Source of the DNA: Micromonospora sp. WMMD1128
GTDB lineage: Bacteria > Actinomycetota > Actinomycetes > Mycobacteriales > Micromonosporaceae
Length of the DNA stretch: 64,000 nt
Reading direction: 5' to 3'
NCBI RefSeq assembly: GCF_027497235.1
Contig: NZ_CP114902.1
Coordinates: forward strand, 4,738,001-4,802,000
The first letter of the stretch is position 1. Every line of letters starts with the position of its first letter. The notes under the pieces were generated by a model, which saw only the letters and a list, made by a program, of their open reading frames with translations, was not told where the DNA came from and searched no databases. The translations under genes were made by a program, and so were the position numbers. This document shows positions 35,962 to 44,304 of the stretch, one piece after another.

Positions 35962-37650
35962 TCAGACCTCGACGACGGTCGGGACGATCATCGGACGACG
36001 GCGGTACGCGTCGTTGACCCAGCGTCCCACCGTCCGGCGGACGATCTGCTGGAGCTGGTGCGGGTCGGTGATGCCGTCCGCGGCGGCCCGGTTCAGCGCC
36101 TCGGTGACCAGCGGCACCACCGGGTTGAACGCGGCCGGGTCCTCGGAGAAGCCCTTCGCCGAGACGGTCGGGCCGGCGACCACCTTGCCGGTGACCGAGT
36201 CGACCACGACGGTGGTCGCGATGAACCCGCCGTCGCCGAGGATCCGGCGCTCGGTCAACAGCGACTCGCTGACGTCGCCGACGGCGAGGCCGTCGACGTA
36301 GACGTACCGGCTCTTCACCCGCCCGACCAGGCTGGCCCGGCCCTCGACCAGGTCGACCACGTCGCCGTCCTCGCAGAGCACCACCCGGTCCGGCGCGACG
36401 CCTGACTCGATGCCGAGGCGGGCGTGCGCCCGCAGGTGCCGCCACTCGCCGTGCACCGGCATCAGGTTGCTCGGCCGCACCACGTTGAGCAGGTAGAGCA
36501 ACTCGCCGGCCGGGGCGTGCCCGGAGACGTGCACCTTGGCCACGTCCTTGTGCACCACCACGGCGCCGGCCCGGGCCAGCCGGTTGATCACCCGGTAGAC
36601 CGACGTCTCGTTGCCGGGCACCAGCGAGGAGGCCAGCACCACCGTGTCGCCCGGCGCGATGGTGATGTGCCGGTGGTCGCCGCTGGCCATCCGGCCGAGC
36701 GCGCTCATCGGCTCGCCCTGCGAGCCGGTGGACATCAGCACGATCTGCTCGGGCGGCAGGTTGGTGGCCTCCTCGATCCCCACCACCAGACCGGCCGGGA
36801 TGTTGAGCAGGCCCAGGTCGCGGGCGATGCCCATGTTGCGGACCATGGACCGGCCGATCAGCGCCACCTTGCGGCCGTGCTCGGCCGCCGAGTCGAAGAC
36901 CTGCTGCACCCGGTGCACGTGCGAGGCGAACGAGGCGACGATGATCCGCCCCTTGGCCTTCGCGAAGATCGAGTCGAGCACCGGCCCGATCTCCCGCTCC
37001 GGCGTGACGAACCCGGGGATCTCCGCGTTCGTGGAGTCGGACAGCAGCAGGTCGACGCCCTCGGCGCCGAGCCGGGCGAAGCCGGCCAGGTCGGTGATCC
37101 GGCCGTCCAGCGGGAGCTGGTCCATCTTGAAGTCGCCGGTGTGCAGCACCAGGCCGGCCGGGGTGCGGATGGCCACCGCGAGCGCGTCGGGGATCGAGTG
37201 GTTCACCGCGAAGAACTCGCACTCGAACGGGCCGAGCCGTTCCCGGCCGCCCTCCCGGACGGTGAGCGTGTAGGGCTGGATCCGCCGCTCGGCCAGTTTC
37301 GCCTCGACGAGCGCCAGCGTGAACTGGGAGCCGACAAGCGGAATGTCGGGCTTGTGGGCGAGCAGGTACGGCACCGCGCCGATGTGGTCCTCGTGGCCGT
37401 GGGTGAGCACGATCGCCTGTACGTCGGCCAGCCGGTCCAGGATCGGGCCGAAGTCGGGCAGGATCAGATCCACACCCGGCTGCTCGACGTCGGGGAAGAG
37501 CACCCCGCAGTCGACGATCAGCAGCTTGCCGTCGAACTCGAAGACGGTCATGTTCCGGCCGATGGCGCCGAGTCCGCCGAGCGGGATGATCCGCAGGCCG
37601 CCTTCCGGCAGCGGCGGGGGCAGCTCACCCTCGATGTGCGCCTCGGTCAC
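35962..37650 (-). CDS. rnj: Ribonuclease J
   Basis: A 562-residue metallo-beta-lactamase/beta-CASP RNase with 5'-3' exonuclease and endonuclease activity in mRNA turnover and rRNA maturation. The zinc motif is LTHGHEDHIGA (about residues 83-93); NHSIPDA, LHTGDFKMD and KVHVSGHAPAGE give the remaining ligands and the beta-CASP core. GTG 37648-37650 has GAGGTGACGC just upstream. Downstream of dapA (51-nt gap) in the conserved thyX-dapA-rnj order. Confidence 0.95.
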   Translation of the reverse strand: MTEAHIEGELPPPLPEGGLRIIPLGGLGAIGRNMTVFEFDGKLLIVDCGVLFPDVEQPGVDLILPDFGPILDRLADVQAIVLTHGHEDHIGAVPYLLAHKPDIPLVGSQFTLALVEAKLAERRIQPYTLTVREGGRERLGPFECEFFAVNHSIPDALAVAIRTPAGLVLHTGDFKMDQLPLDGRITDLAGFARLGAEGVDLLLSDSTNAEIPGFVTPEREIGPVLDSIFAKAKGRIIVASFASHVHRVQQVFDSAAEHGRKVALIGRSMVRNMGIARDLGLLNIPAGLVVGIEEATNLPPEQIVLMSTGSQGEPMSALGRMASGDHRHITIAPGDTVVLASSLVPGNETSVYRVINRLARAGAVVVHKDVAKVHVSGHAPAGELLYLLNVVRPSNLMPVHGEWRHLRAHARLGIESGVAPDRVVLCEDGDVVDLVEGRASLVGRVKSRYVYVDGLAVGDVSESLLTERRILGDGGFIATTVVVDSVTGKVVAGPTVSAKGFSEDPAAFNPVVPLVTEALNRAAADGITDPHQLQQIVRRTVGRWVNDAYRRRPMIVPTVVEV

Positions 37651-37701
37651 GCGTCACCTCATTCTGCGACGCCGTCGCACGGCGTCCGTCGTGTCGTTGA
37701 A

Positions 37702-38628
37702 TCATTCGGGCAGGGGCAGGCCCGCGGCGGCGCAGTCGGCGCGCAGCCGGGCCAGTTCGTCGCCGGTGGCCTCCACCAGCGGCGGTCGCACCGGGCCGGC
37801 CGGCAGGCCCTGGGCCGCGAGGCCGGCCTTGACCAGGATCGTGCCCTGGGTGCGGAAGATACCTGTGTAGAGCGGCAGCAGCCGCCGGTGCAGCGCGAGC
37901 GCGCCGGCGTGGTCGCCGGCCCCGAACGCCTCGATCAACTGCCTGGTCAGCGCGCCGGTGAAATGCGTCGAGGTGCCGACCACGCCGACCGCGCCGACCG
38001 ACAGGAACGGCAGGGTGAGCGCGTCCTCACCGCTGTAGAACGCGAGGTCGCTGCGGGCCAGCACCTCCGAGGTGGCCGTCAGGTCGCCCTTGGCGTCCTT
38101 GACCGCGACGATCCGGCCGTGCTCGGCGAGCTTGACGAGCGTCTCGGTGGCGATCGCCACGCCGGAGCGGTGCGGGATGTCGTAGAGCATGACCGGCAGC
38201 CCGGTGGCGTCCGCGACGGTGGTGAAGTGGTGCAGCAGCCCGGCCTGCGGCGGCTTGTTGTAGTAGGGCGTGACGACGAGCAGGCCGTGCGCGCCGGCCT
38301 TCTCCGCCTGCGCGGCCAGCTCGACGGTGTGCCGGGTGTCGTTGGTGCCCACCCCGGCCACGATCCGGGCCCGGTCGCCGACCGCCTCGACCACGGCGCG
38401 GACCAGCGTCTCCTTCTCCGCGTCGGTGGTGGTCGGCGACTCGCCGGTGGTGCCGTTGAGCACGAGCGCGTCGTTGCCCTGCTCGTCGACGAGATAGCGG
38501 GCCAGCCGGGTGGCGCCGTCCAGGTCGAGCGCGCCGTCGGGGGTGAACGGCGTCACCATGGCCGTGATCACCCGTCCGAACGGGCGTGACGCCCCCGGGT
38601 GTGGGGCGGCGGAGTGGTCGTGCGTCAT
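37702..38628 (-). CDS. dapA: 4-hydroxy-tetrahydrodipicolinate synthase
   Basis: A 308-residue class I aldolase-type TIM barrel that condenses pyruvate and aspartate semialdehyde in lysine/diaminopimelate synthesis. Landmarks: VLNGTTGESPTTT, YYNKPPQAG, catalytic Tyr in MLYDIPHRSG and Schiff-base Lys in IVAVKDAKGD. ATG 38626-38628 is preceded by TAGGTT with a 6-nt spacer and no Shine-Dalgarno, so translation is probably leaderless; a GTG two codons earlier abuts the hexamer. Confidence 0.95.
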   Translation of the reverse strand: MTHDHSAAPHPGASRPFGRVITAMVTPFTPDGALDLDGATRLARYLVDEQGNDALVLNGTTGESPTTTDAEKETLVRAVVEAVGDRARIVAGVGTNDTRHTVELAAQAEKAGAHGLLVVTPYYNKPPQAGLLHHFTTVADATGLPVMLYDIPHRSGVAIATETLVKLAEHGRIVAVKDAKGDLTATSEVLARSDLAFYSGEDALTLPFLSVGAVGVVGTSTHFTGALTRQLIEAFGAGDHAGALALHRRLLPLYTGIFRTQGTILVKAGLAAQGLPAGPVRPPLVEATGDELARLRADCAAAGLPLPE

Positions 38629-38634
38629 GTTCAC

Positions 38635-38640
38635 AACCTA
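38635..38640 (-). promoter_or_regulatory. -10 hexamer TAGGTT for leaderless dapA
   Basis: Minus-strand TAGGTT ends 6 nt before the dapA ATG, in the 52-nt gap downstream of the thyX stop. The same hexamer precedes dapB at 46372, giving the two lysine-pathway genes matching -10 elements. Confidence 0.55.
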
Positions 38641-38680
38641 GCGGACGACCACCGGTGGCCCGGCGGCGAAGGGCGACGAG

Positions 38681-39427
38681 TCACTCGGCGTGCGGCGACG
38701 CCGCCACCTCGGTGCCGTCCGGCAGCGTCGAGATCACGAAGTCGGCGAACACGTTCGGCGCGACGCCCTTGAGCTGACGCAGGCACTCCACGGCCAGCTC
38801 GCGGATCTCCACGTCGGCGTGCTCGGTGGCGCGCATCTTGACGAAGTGCCGCCAGGCGCGGTAGTTGCCGGTCACCACGATCCGGGTCTCGGTCGCGTTC
38901 GGCAGCACCGCCCGGGCCGCCTGCCGGGCCTGCTTGCGGCGCAGCGTCGGGTTGGGCTCGTCGGTGAAGCGGGCCTCCAGGCCCTCCAGCAGATCGGTGT
39001 ACGCCCGCACCGCCGCCTCGGACGCCTCGACGAACTTCTTGTGCAGCTCAGGGTCCTCGGCGATCACCGCCGGCTCGACCATCGCCGCGTCCCGCTCCGG
39101 CACGTAGCGCTGGGAGAGCTGCGAGTAGGAGAAGTGCCGGTGCCGGATCAGCTCGTGGGTGAACGACCGGGAGACGCCGCTGAAGTAGAAGCTCACCGAA
39201 CCGTGCTCCAGCACGCTCAGGTGGCCGACGTCGAGGATGTGCGCCAGGTAGCCGGCGTTCGTCGCGGTGGCCGGGTTCGGCTTCTTCCAGCTCTGGTAGC
39301 AGGCCCGACCGGCGAACTCGGCGAGCGCCTGCCCACCGTCGGCGTCGGTCGACCACGGCACCTCGTCCGGCGCCTGGAACTGCGTCCACGCGATCAGCTT
39401 CACCTGGGGCTGCACCATCTCCGGCAT
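38681..39427 (-). CDS. thyX: Flavin-dependent thymidylate synthase ThyX
   Basis: A 248-residue FAD enzyme making dTMP from dUMP with methylene-tetrahydrofolate. The diagnostic motif [14 protein letters not shown] lies near residues 88-101; [14 protein letters not shown] and the C-terminal [12 protein letters not shown] binding region are present. ATG 39425-39427 is the start; the frame stays open upstream only because the 16-bp tandem repeat lacks stops. TACAGT 7 nt before the ATG marks a leaderless promoter. Confidence 0.95.
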   Translation of the reverse strand: MPEMVQPQVKLIAWTQFQAPDEVPWSTDADGGQALAEFAGRACYQSWKKPNPATATNAGYLAHILDVGHLSVLEHGSVSFYFSGVSRSFTHELIRHRHFSYSQLSQRYVPERDAAMVEPAVIAEDPELHKKFVEASEAAVRAYTDLLEGLEARFTDEPNPTLRRKQARQAARAVLPNATETRIVVTGNYRAWRHFVKMRATEHADVEIRELAVECLRQLKGVAPNVFADFVISTLPDGTEVAASPHAE

Positions 39428-39434
39428 GCCGAGG

Positions 39435-39440
39435 ACTGTA
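39435..39440 (-). promoter_or_regulatory. -10 hexamer TACAGT for leaderless thyX
   Basis: Minus-strand TACAGT lies 7 nt before the thyX ATG with no Shine-Dalgarno between. A TTCCGC about 18 nt further up is a weak -35 candidate. Confidence 0.55.
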
Positions 39441-39576
39441 GTTGGCCCGCCCCCCGGCGCGGAAATCGGGCACGCGGCCGACCAGCCGGCGCACGCTATC
39501 CCGCCGCGGGTGGCCCGTGGCCGGGCGGCCTGGGCCCGGTGGCCGGAGGGCCCGGCGGCCGGAGGGCCCGGTGCGC

Positions 39577-39735
39577 GGTGGCCGGGGTGCCCGGTGGCCG
39601 GGGTGCGCGGTGGCCGGGGTGCCCGGTGGCCGGGGTGCCCGGTGGCCGGGGTGCCCGGTGGCCGGGGTGCCCGGTGGCCGGGGTGCCCGGTGGCCGGGGT
39701 GCCCGGTGGCCGGGGTGCCCGGTGGCCGGTGGCCG
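39577..39735. repeat. 16-bp tandem repeat, about ten copies
   Basis: The unit TGGCCGGGGTGCCCGG recurs with exact 16-nt spacing (T at 39579, 39595, 39611 and onward to about 39723); two units carry TGCGCGG instead of TGCCCGG. Sixteen is not a multiple of three, so the open frames across it cycle and are not coding evidence. Confidence 0.9.
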
Positions 39736-39791
39736 GCTCGGCGAAGTAGCGGTATCCGGTCGGCGGGGATGCCGCCACTCCACCGAGCGGG
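39734..39791. repeat. Palindromic repeat, family A (diverged copy)
   Basis: GGCTCGGCGAAGTAGCGGTA plus TCC pairs with GGATGCCGCCACTCCACCGA plus GCG. It begins directly at the end of the 16-bp tandem array. Several mismatches show it is an older copy than the one at 40178. Confidence 0.75.
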
Positions 39792-39977
39792 CGTCGATCA
39801 GTGACCGAAAGCCGCAGTCCACTCCTCTCCCTCCCAGATCTCGACCGGAGCCGTCGACCTGAACCGTGCTGCCACCAACCCCAACGCCCCCACCCCGGCC
39901 GTCCCGGGGCGTAGATCAAGGAGTTCGCGTCAAAGCACACGCCGACGCCGCACCCCCGGTGCCGCACAGGAGCCTGG

Positions 39978-40033
39978 CGATCATGAAGTTGGCGGTGGAG
40001 AGAGCGCTCTTTTTGACGTCAACCTCATGGTCA
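39978..40033. repeat. Palindromic repeat, family B (copy 2)
   Basis: CGATCATGAAGTTGGCGG (39978-39995) faces TTGACGTCAACCTCATGGTC (about 40013-40032). The loop contains AGAGCGCTCTTTTT, itself a small palindrome followed by five T residues. Confidence 0.7.
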
Positions 40034-40177
40034 ACGGCTAGGGCCCCTCCGCGCTCGACCGCCGTCCACTTCTGCGCCGCACATGCCGGAAGCGAGAGGT
40101 CTGACCGGGTGAATGGGCTGGTCGGCTCCGCCCGTTCGCAAAGGAAGGGTAGGCGGCGATTTTCGGTCAAAGATCGA

Positions 40178-40240
40178 CGCCAGCTCGGCGAAGTGGCGGC
40201 ATCCTTGCCAGCCGGATACGGCCACTTCGCCGAGCTGGCG
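40178..40240. repeat. Palindromic repeat, family A (best copy)
   Basis: 27-nt arms (40178-40204 and 40214-40240) are complementary except at two positions; the left arm begins CGCCAGCTCGGCGAAGTGGC. The 9-nt loop is TTGCCAGCC. Only about 387 nt from the diverged copy. Confidence 0.85.
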
Positions 40241-40399
40241 TCCGGCCACCCGGCCACCCGGCCACCCGGCCACCGCGCCACCCGACCACCGGCCGAAACG
40301 ACGTCGAGTTCGCGACAGCACCGACGACTCAGCTCTAAAGGGCGCTCGGCAGCAGGTCATCCGCCGACCGGGCGCCGGGGCAGCCGCGTCGGTGAGCGG

Positions 40400-41140
40400 T
40401 CAGACGTAGAGCGAGGGGAACGGGGCCCAGGGCAGGTTGCGGACCACCGAGAAGGCCACCCAGGCAGCCAGGAAGCCGCCGATCACCTTCGGGCTGAACT
40501 GCGGCTCCGGCAGCCTCCAGCCGAACGCCCGATTGCCGGCCCAGGCGACGAAGAGCCAGGCCAGGAACGGCAACGCGAAGACGAAGAGGAAGTGGTGCCG
40601 GGCAGCCGCCGGCAGGTCGCCGTGCAACACGTACCACAACGCGCGGGTGCCGCCGCAGCCCGGACAGTCCAGCCCGGTCGTGAGCTTGAGCAGGCAGGTC
40701 GGCCGGGCGTCCGGGTCACTTACGGTGGGATCGCTGATCAGCGCGTACGCCATGCCGAGGCCGACGCAGCCCAGCGCGGCCAGCGGCACCGCCCAGCGCG
40801 GGGCGCGCGCGTGCAGGCGTAGGACCATCCGGGTGAACCGGTCGGGCTCGACCGGCTGGTAGGCCACCCCGGCCGGCCACGCCGCCCCGGCCCCCTCACC
40901 GTGCCCGTGCAGCTCGGCCTGCCCGTGCAGCTCGGCGTGAGCGGACGGCCCGGCGTGTCCGTGCGGCTCGACGTGCGTGGGCGGACCGCCGTGCGGGGAC
41001 GGCTCGACGTGCGGGGACGGACCGGCGTGTGGGAACGGCTCGACGTGCGGGGACGGACCGGCGTGTGGGAACGGCTCGACGTGCGTGGACGGCTCCCGGT
41101 AAGGGTCGGGCGCGGTGGCGGGCCGGTCAACGCTTGTCAC
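40400..41140 (-). CDS. DUF2752 membrane protein with His/Pro-rich repeat
   Basis: 246 residues. Residues about 15-85 are a low-complexity repeat of 12-residue HAGPSPHVEPFP-type units, then His-rich HGHAGPSAHAELHG. The C-terminal ~130 residues are DUF2752: two to three helices around the conserved GLDCPGCGGTRA motif. The repeat DNA has a 36-nt period (about 41000-41090). GTG 41138-41140 follows GGTGAG, 4 nt after the upstream stop. The His-rich arm may bind metal (inference). Confidence 0.85.
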   Translation of the reverse strand: MTSVDRPATAPDPYREPSTHVEPFPHAGPSPHVEPFPHAGPSPHVEPSPHGGPPTHVEPHGHAGPSAHAELHGQAELHGHGEGAGAAWPAGVAYQPVEPDRFTRMVLRLHARAPRWAVPLAALGCVGLGMAYALISDPTVSDPDARPTCLLKLTTGLDCPGCGGTRALWYVLHGDLPAAARHHFLFVFALPFLAWLFVAWAGNRAFGWRLPEPQFSPKVIGGFLAAWVAFSVVRNLPWAPFPSLYV

Positions 41141-41144
41141 GCGC

Positions 41145-42374
41145 TCACCGTACACCGGCCACGCCCACCAGCGCGGCGGCCAGCGGTGCGGCCAGATCGC
41201 CGGCGGCCGGTGGGGCGACCGCGTCCAGGCCGAGCCAACCGGCGAGCCGGTAGAGCTCGGCGGCGAGCGCCACCGCGGTCTCCCCCGGGTCGGCGCCCGG
41301 CTCGACCCAGGCGGCCGGCACCAGCAGCACGCCGGCCTTCCGGTCGGCTTTCAGGTCGACCCGGGCGGTGAAGCGCTCGCCCTGCCGGAACGGCAGCACG
41401 TAGTAGCCGTAAACCCGCTGCGGCGCCGGCACGTAGATCTCGATGCGGTAGGTGAAGCCGAAGAGGCGCTCGGCCCGTGCCCGCTCCCAGACCAGCGGGT
41501 CGAACGGACTGACCAGGGTGTTGCCCCGGACCCAGCGGGGCAGCCGAGCCTCGGCGTGCAGGTAGGCCGGCAGTCGCCAGCCCGGCACCGTGACCGGGGT
41601 CAGCTCGCCCGCCTCGACCAGCTCGGCGACCGCCGCCCGGGCGCCGGCCACCGGCAGCCGGAAGTAGTCACGCAGCTCCGGCTCGGCGGCGACGCCGAGC
41701 GACCGGGCCGCGATCGCCACGAGCGTACGGTGCGCCTGCGCGTCGGTCGGGGTGGGCGCGTCCAGCACGGCCGCCGGCAGCACCCGCTCGGGCAGGTCGT
41801 AGCGGCGGGCGAACGAGGTGGTGCGGTCCGCCGCGGTGACCTCGCCGGCCCAGAAGAGGAACTCCAGCGCCCGCTTCACGGTCGACCAGTTCCAGCCCCA
41901 GTTGCCGGTCTCGCGGGGGGCGTCGTGCTCGATCTCGGCCGCGGTGAGCGGGCCGCGGGCGGCCACCTCGTCGCGCACCCACGCCACCAGCCCGGGCTGC
42001 TCCTGGGCGATCCGGCGCATCCCGCCCCAGGCGTCGTCGCGCGCCTTGGCCATCCGCCAGCGCAGCGCCGGGTGCAGCTCGACCGGGACCAGCGACGCCT
42101 CGTGCGCCCAGTATTCGAACAGGTCACGGGGGCGGCGGTAGGCCGCGGTGTCGAGCAGGGCGGTCGGGTAGGGCCCGAGCCGGCTGTAGAGCGGCAGGTA
42201 GTGCGCGCGTTGCAGCACGTTCACCGAGTCCATCTGGATCAGCCCGACCCGGTCGAGCACCCGGCGCAGGTGGCGGCGGGTGGGCACGCCGGTGGGCGCC
42301 GGGTCGGCGAAGCCCTGGGCGGCCAGGGCGACCCGGCGGGCCTGGGCGAGGGAGAGCGAATCCGGTACGGCCAT
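41145..42374 (-). CDS. Winged-helix DNA glycosylase, YcaQ/AlkX family
   Basis: A 409-residue HTH_42 (PF06224) protein. The catalytic-type QxD motif is present in [14 protein letters not shown] (about residues 47-60), which places it with E. coli YcaQ (AlkX), a glycosylase that unhooks nitrogen-mustard interstrand crosslinks, rather than with AlkZ proteins that use a different motif. [21 protein letters not shown] and [12 protein letters not shown] are further family segments. ATG 42372-42374 has TAGGGT 7 nt upstream, so it is probably leaderless. Adjacent to DUF2752 by 4 nt; no biosynthetic cluster beside it. Confidence 0.88.
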   Translation of the reverse strand: MAVPDSLSLAQARRVALAAQGFADPAPTGVPTRRHLRRVLDRVGLIQMDSVNVLQRAHYLPLYSRLGPYPTALLDTAAYRRPRDLFEYWAHEASLVPVELHPALRWRMAKARDDAWGGMRRIAQEQPGLVAWVRDEVAARGPLTAAEIEHDAPRETGNWGWNWSTVKRALEFLFWAGEVTAADRTTSFARRYDLPERVLPAAVLDAPTPTDAQAHRTLVAIAARSLGVAAEPELRDYFRLPVAGARAAVAELVEAGELTPVTVPGWRLPAYLHAEARLPRWVRGNTLVSPFDPLVWERARAERLFGFTYRIEIYVPAPQRVYGYYVLPFRQGERFTARVDLKADRKAGVLLVPAAWVEPGADPGETAVALAAELYRLAGWLGLDAVAPPAAGDLAAPLAAALVGVAGVR

Positions 42375-42381
42375 CGCCGCG

Positions 42382-42387
42382 ACCCTA
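42382..42387 (-). promoter_or_regulatory. -10 hexamer TAGGGT for leaderless ycaQ-like gene
   Basis: Minus-strand TAGGGT ends 7 nt before the ATG. Just beyond, CGACGATTCCCG and CGGGAATTGTCG (about 42403-42460) form a wide inverted repeat between the divergent genes, a possible operator. Confidence 0.5.
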
Positions 42388-42505
42388 ATCCAACCCACCG
42401 ACACGACGATTCCCGGTCGCCGCGCGGCGCCGGACGCGCCGAGCGGGAATTGTCGTCGGGTGCGGCGGCTGGACCGGCCGCCCGTCCGGGCATACAACTA
42501 CAGAG

Positions 42506-43057
42506 GTGCCCACCATCCGCCGGGAGGAACCGGACGACGCCGAGTCGATCGCCCGGGTGCACGTCCACGGGTGGCGGGCCGGGTACGCCGGGATCATGCC
42601 GGAGGAGGTGCTGCGCCGGCTGAACCCGGCCGCCTGGGCGCAACGCCGCCGCGACCTCGGCACCGCCGACCCGGAGCACCCGTTCACCACGCTCGTCGCC
42701 GAGGACGACGGCGTGGTCACCGGCTTCGCCACGTTCGGGCCGTACCGGAACAACCAGGACCGCGGCGACCTCGACCCGGCGTACGGCGAGTTGGTGGCCA
42801 TCTATCTGGAGCCGGCGCGCTGGGGTTCGGGCACCGGCCCGGCGCTGCTCGCGGCGGCCCGGGCCGGCCTCGCCGAGCGGGGCTGGCGCGAGTATCGGCT
42901 CTGGGTGCTCGCCGACAACGCGCGGGCCCGCCGTTTCTACGAGCGGGCCGGGCACTCACCGGACGGGGAGGAGACCGCCTATCCGGTGCCGCTGCACGGC
43001 GGGCGCGCCCCGGTCCTGCTCCGCGAGCTGCGTTACACCGCCCGGCTCGACGGCTGA
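42506..43057 (+). CDS. GNAT family N-acetyltransferase
   Basis: 183 residues with the Gcn5-related fold: N-terminal IRREEPDDAESIARVHVHGWRAGYAG, beta-4/motif A region GELVAIYLEPARWGSGTGPALL (acetyl-CoA pyrophosphate loop is GSGTGP) and C-terminal NARARRFYERAGH. Substrate unknown. GTG 42506-42508 is the likely start; TACAAC lies 7 nt upstream. Its last 102 nt overlap the convergent GT87 gene. Confidence 0.85.
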   Translation: MPTIRREEPDDAESIARVHVHGWRAGYAGIMPEEVLRRLNPAAWAQRRRDLGTADPEHPFTTLVAEDDGVVTGFATFGPYRNNQDRGDLDPAYGELVAIYLEPARWGSGTGPALLAAARAGLAERGWREYRLWVLADNARARRFYERAGHSPDGEETAYPVPLHGGRAPVLLRELRYTARLDG

Positions 43058-44269
43058 CCCGGCCGGACCCGCCGATCCGGCCGGCCCACCGCCGCCGGTC
43101 GGTGTCGCCCCGCGGCGGATCGGCAGGCCGAGCAGCAGCGCCAGGCTGATCCAGACGTAGGTGTTGCTGCCGAGGAAGCCGTCCACGCCGGTGAAGTCCT
43201 TCTCCCAGGACCAGACGATCCGGCTGCACAGCAACGCGTACCCGATCAGCGCGGCGGCCAGCAGCACGCGGCGGCGGCGCCCCCGGGCGGGCGCCGCCAT
43301 GCCGTTGTCGACGAGCAGGATCAGGCCGGGCAGCAGCCAGACCAGGTGGTGCACCCAGGTCACCGGGCTGACCAGGCACATCACCGCGCCGGTCAGGGCC
43401 AGGCCGGTGGCCTCGTCGCCGGCGGCCACCGCGCGCCGGCACCGCCAACCCCAGATCACGAGCGTCACGAGTACGAGCAGCAGCCAGGCGACCGTGCTCG
43501 GGTGCTCCGGGTCGAGCCGGGCCACCACCCCGCGCAGCGACTGGTTGGAGACGAACGCCAGCTCACCGACCCGGTCGGTGTTCCACAGCGCCTCGGTCCA
43601 GAACTCCCGGGACGCGTCCGGGAATCCGGCGGCGGCCACCAGGGTGGCGACGGCGGCCGAGCCGACCGCGGTGGCGGCGGCCCGCCAGCGACCGGTGACC
43701 AGCAGGTAGACGACGAAGATGCCCGGGGTCAGCTTGATCGCGGTGGCCAGGCCGATGCCCACGCCGGCCCAGCGGTTGCCGGCCGGCAGCAGCCGCAGCA
43801 GGTCCACCGCCACCAGGAACAGCAGCAGCATGTTGACCTGGCCGAAGTTGACCGTCTCGCGCATCGGCTCGTACGCGGCGGCCAGGCAGAGCGCGACCGC
43901 GAGGGCGAACCACCGGGTCCAGCCGGAGCGGCGGGCGACCGGGTCCAGCAGCCACCAGATCACCACGGCGCTCACCACCACCGTCGCCGCCACGCTCACC
44001 ACGATCGCCGCGCCCCATGGCAGGTACGCCATCGGCAGCATGACGAGCGCCGCGAACGGCGGGTAGGTGAAGCCGTACTGGGTGCCGGCCTTCAAAAAGT
44101 CGTAGATCTCCCCGCCGTCACGCGCCCAGTAGGTGAGCGCGCCGTAGTAGACCCGCAGGTCGAAGAAGCCGTGCCGGACGGCCGCCACGGCGAGGAACAC
44201 GGTGACCGCCGCGGCGAGCGCCGCCACGGCGACGACCTGCGCGGCCGTGCGGCCGGCACCCTGCGCCAC
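42956..44269 (-). CDS. GT87-type membrane glycosyltransferase (DUF2029)
   Basis: About 437 residues, nine to eleven helices. The family holds polyprenyl-phosphate-mannose-dependent alpha-mannosyltransferases of actinobacterial envelope glycans. The early periplasmic FDLRVYYGALTYW contains the family Asp; QYGFTYPPFAALVMLP, ETVNFGQVNMLLLF and SPVTWVHHLVWLLPG are typical. GTG 44267-44269 is placed 6 nt after GAGGAGG; another GTG two codons earlier abuts that site. Its C-terminal ~34 residues are encoded opposite the GNAT gene and are probably unconserved. Confidence 0.85.
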   Translation of the reverse strand: MAQGAGRTAAQVVAVAALAAAVTVFLAVAAVRHGFFDLRVYYGALTYWARDGGEIYDFLKAGTQYGFTYPPFAALVMLPMAYLPWGAAIVVSVAATVVVSAVVIWWLLDPVARRSGWTRWFALAVALCLAAAYEPMRETVNFGQVNMLLLFLVAVDLLRLLPAGNRWAGVGIGLATAIKLTPGIFVVYLLVTGRWRAAATAVGSAAVATLVAAAGFPDASREFWTEALWNTDRVGELAFVSNQSLRGVVARLDPEHPSTVAWLLLVLVTLVIWGWRCRRAVAAGDEATGLALTGAVMCLVSPVTWVHHLVWLLPGLILLVDNGMAAPARGRRRRVLLAAALIGYALLCSRIVWSWEKDFTGVDGFLGSNTYVWISLALLLGLPIRRGATPTGGGGPAGSAGPAGSAVEPGGVTQLAEQDRGAPAVQRHRIGGLLPVR

Positions 44270-44290
44270 CGTCACCCTCCTCGCCCTGCG

Positions 44291-44296
44291 TAGGCT
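44291..44296 (+). promoter_or_regulatory. -10 hexamer TAGGCT for leaderless GNAT gene
   Basis: TAGGCT ends 8 nt before the ATG at 44305 with no Shine-Dalgarno, in a 35-nt divergent spacer shared with the GT87 gene. Confidence 0.5.
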
Positions 44297-44304
44297 CACG
44301 TGCC

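Larger units (their letters stand above)
39428..40399. other. Long noncoding repeat region upstream of thyX
   Basis: About 970 nt with no credible gene. It holds the thyX promoter, GC-rich imperfect repeats (39510-39576), a 16-bp tandem array (39577-39735), two family A palindromes (39734 and 40178) and a family B palindrome (39978). Around 39890-40150 GC drops relative to the flanks. Confidence 0.75.

Noticed and set aside
39428..39967. N-terminal extension of ThyX through the 16-bp repeat
   Set aside because: The extension is encoded by a non-triplet tandem repeat and lies upstream of a good leaderless promoter; ThyX proteins begin near the chosen ATG.
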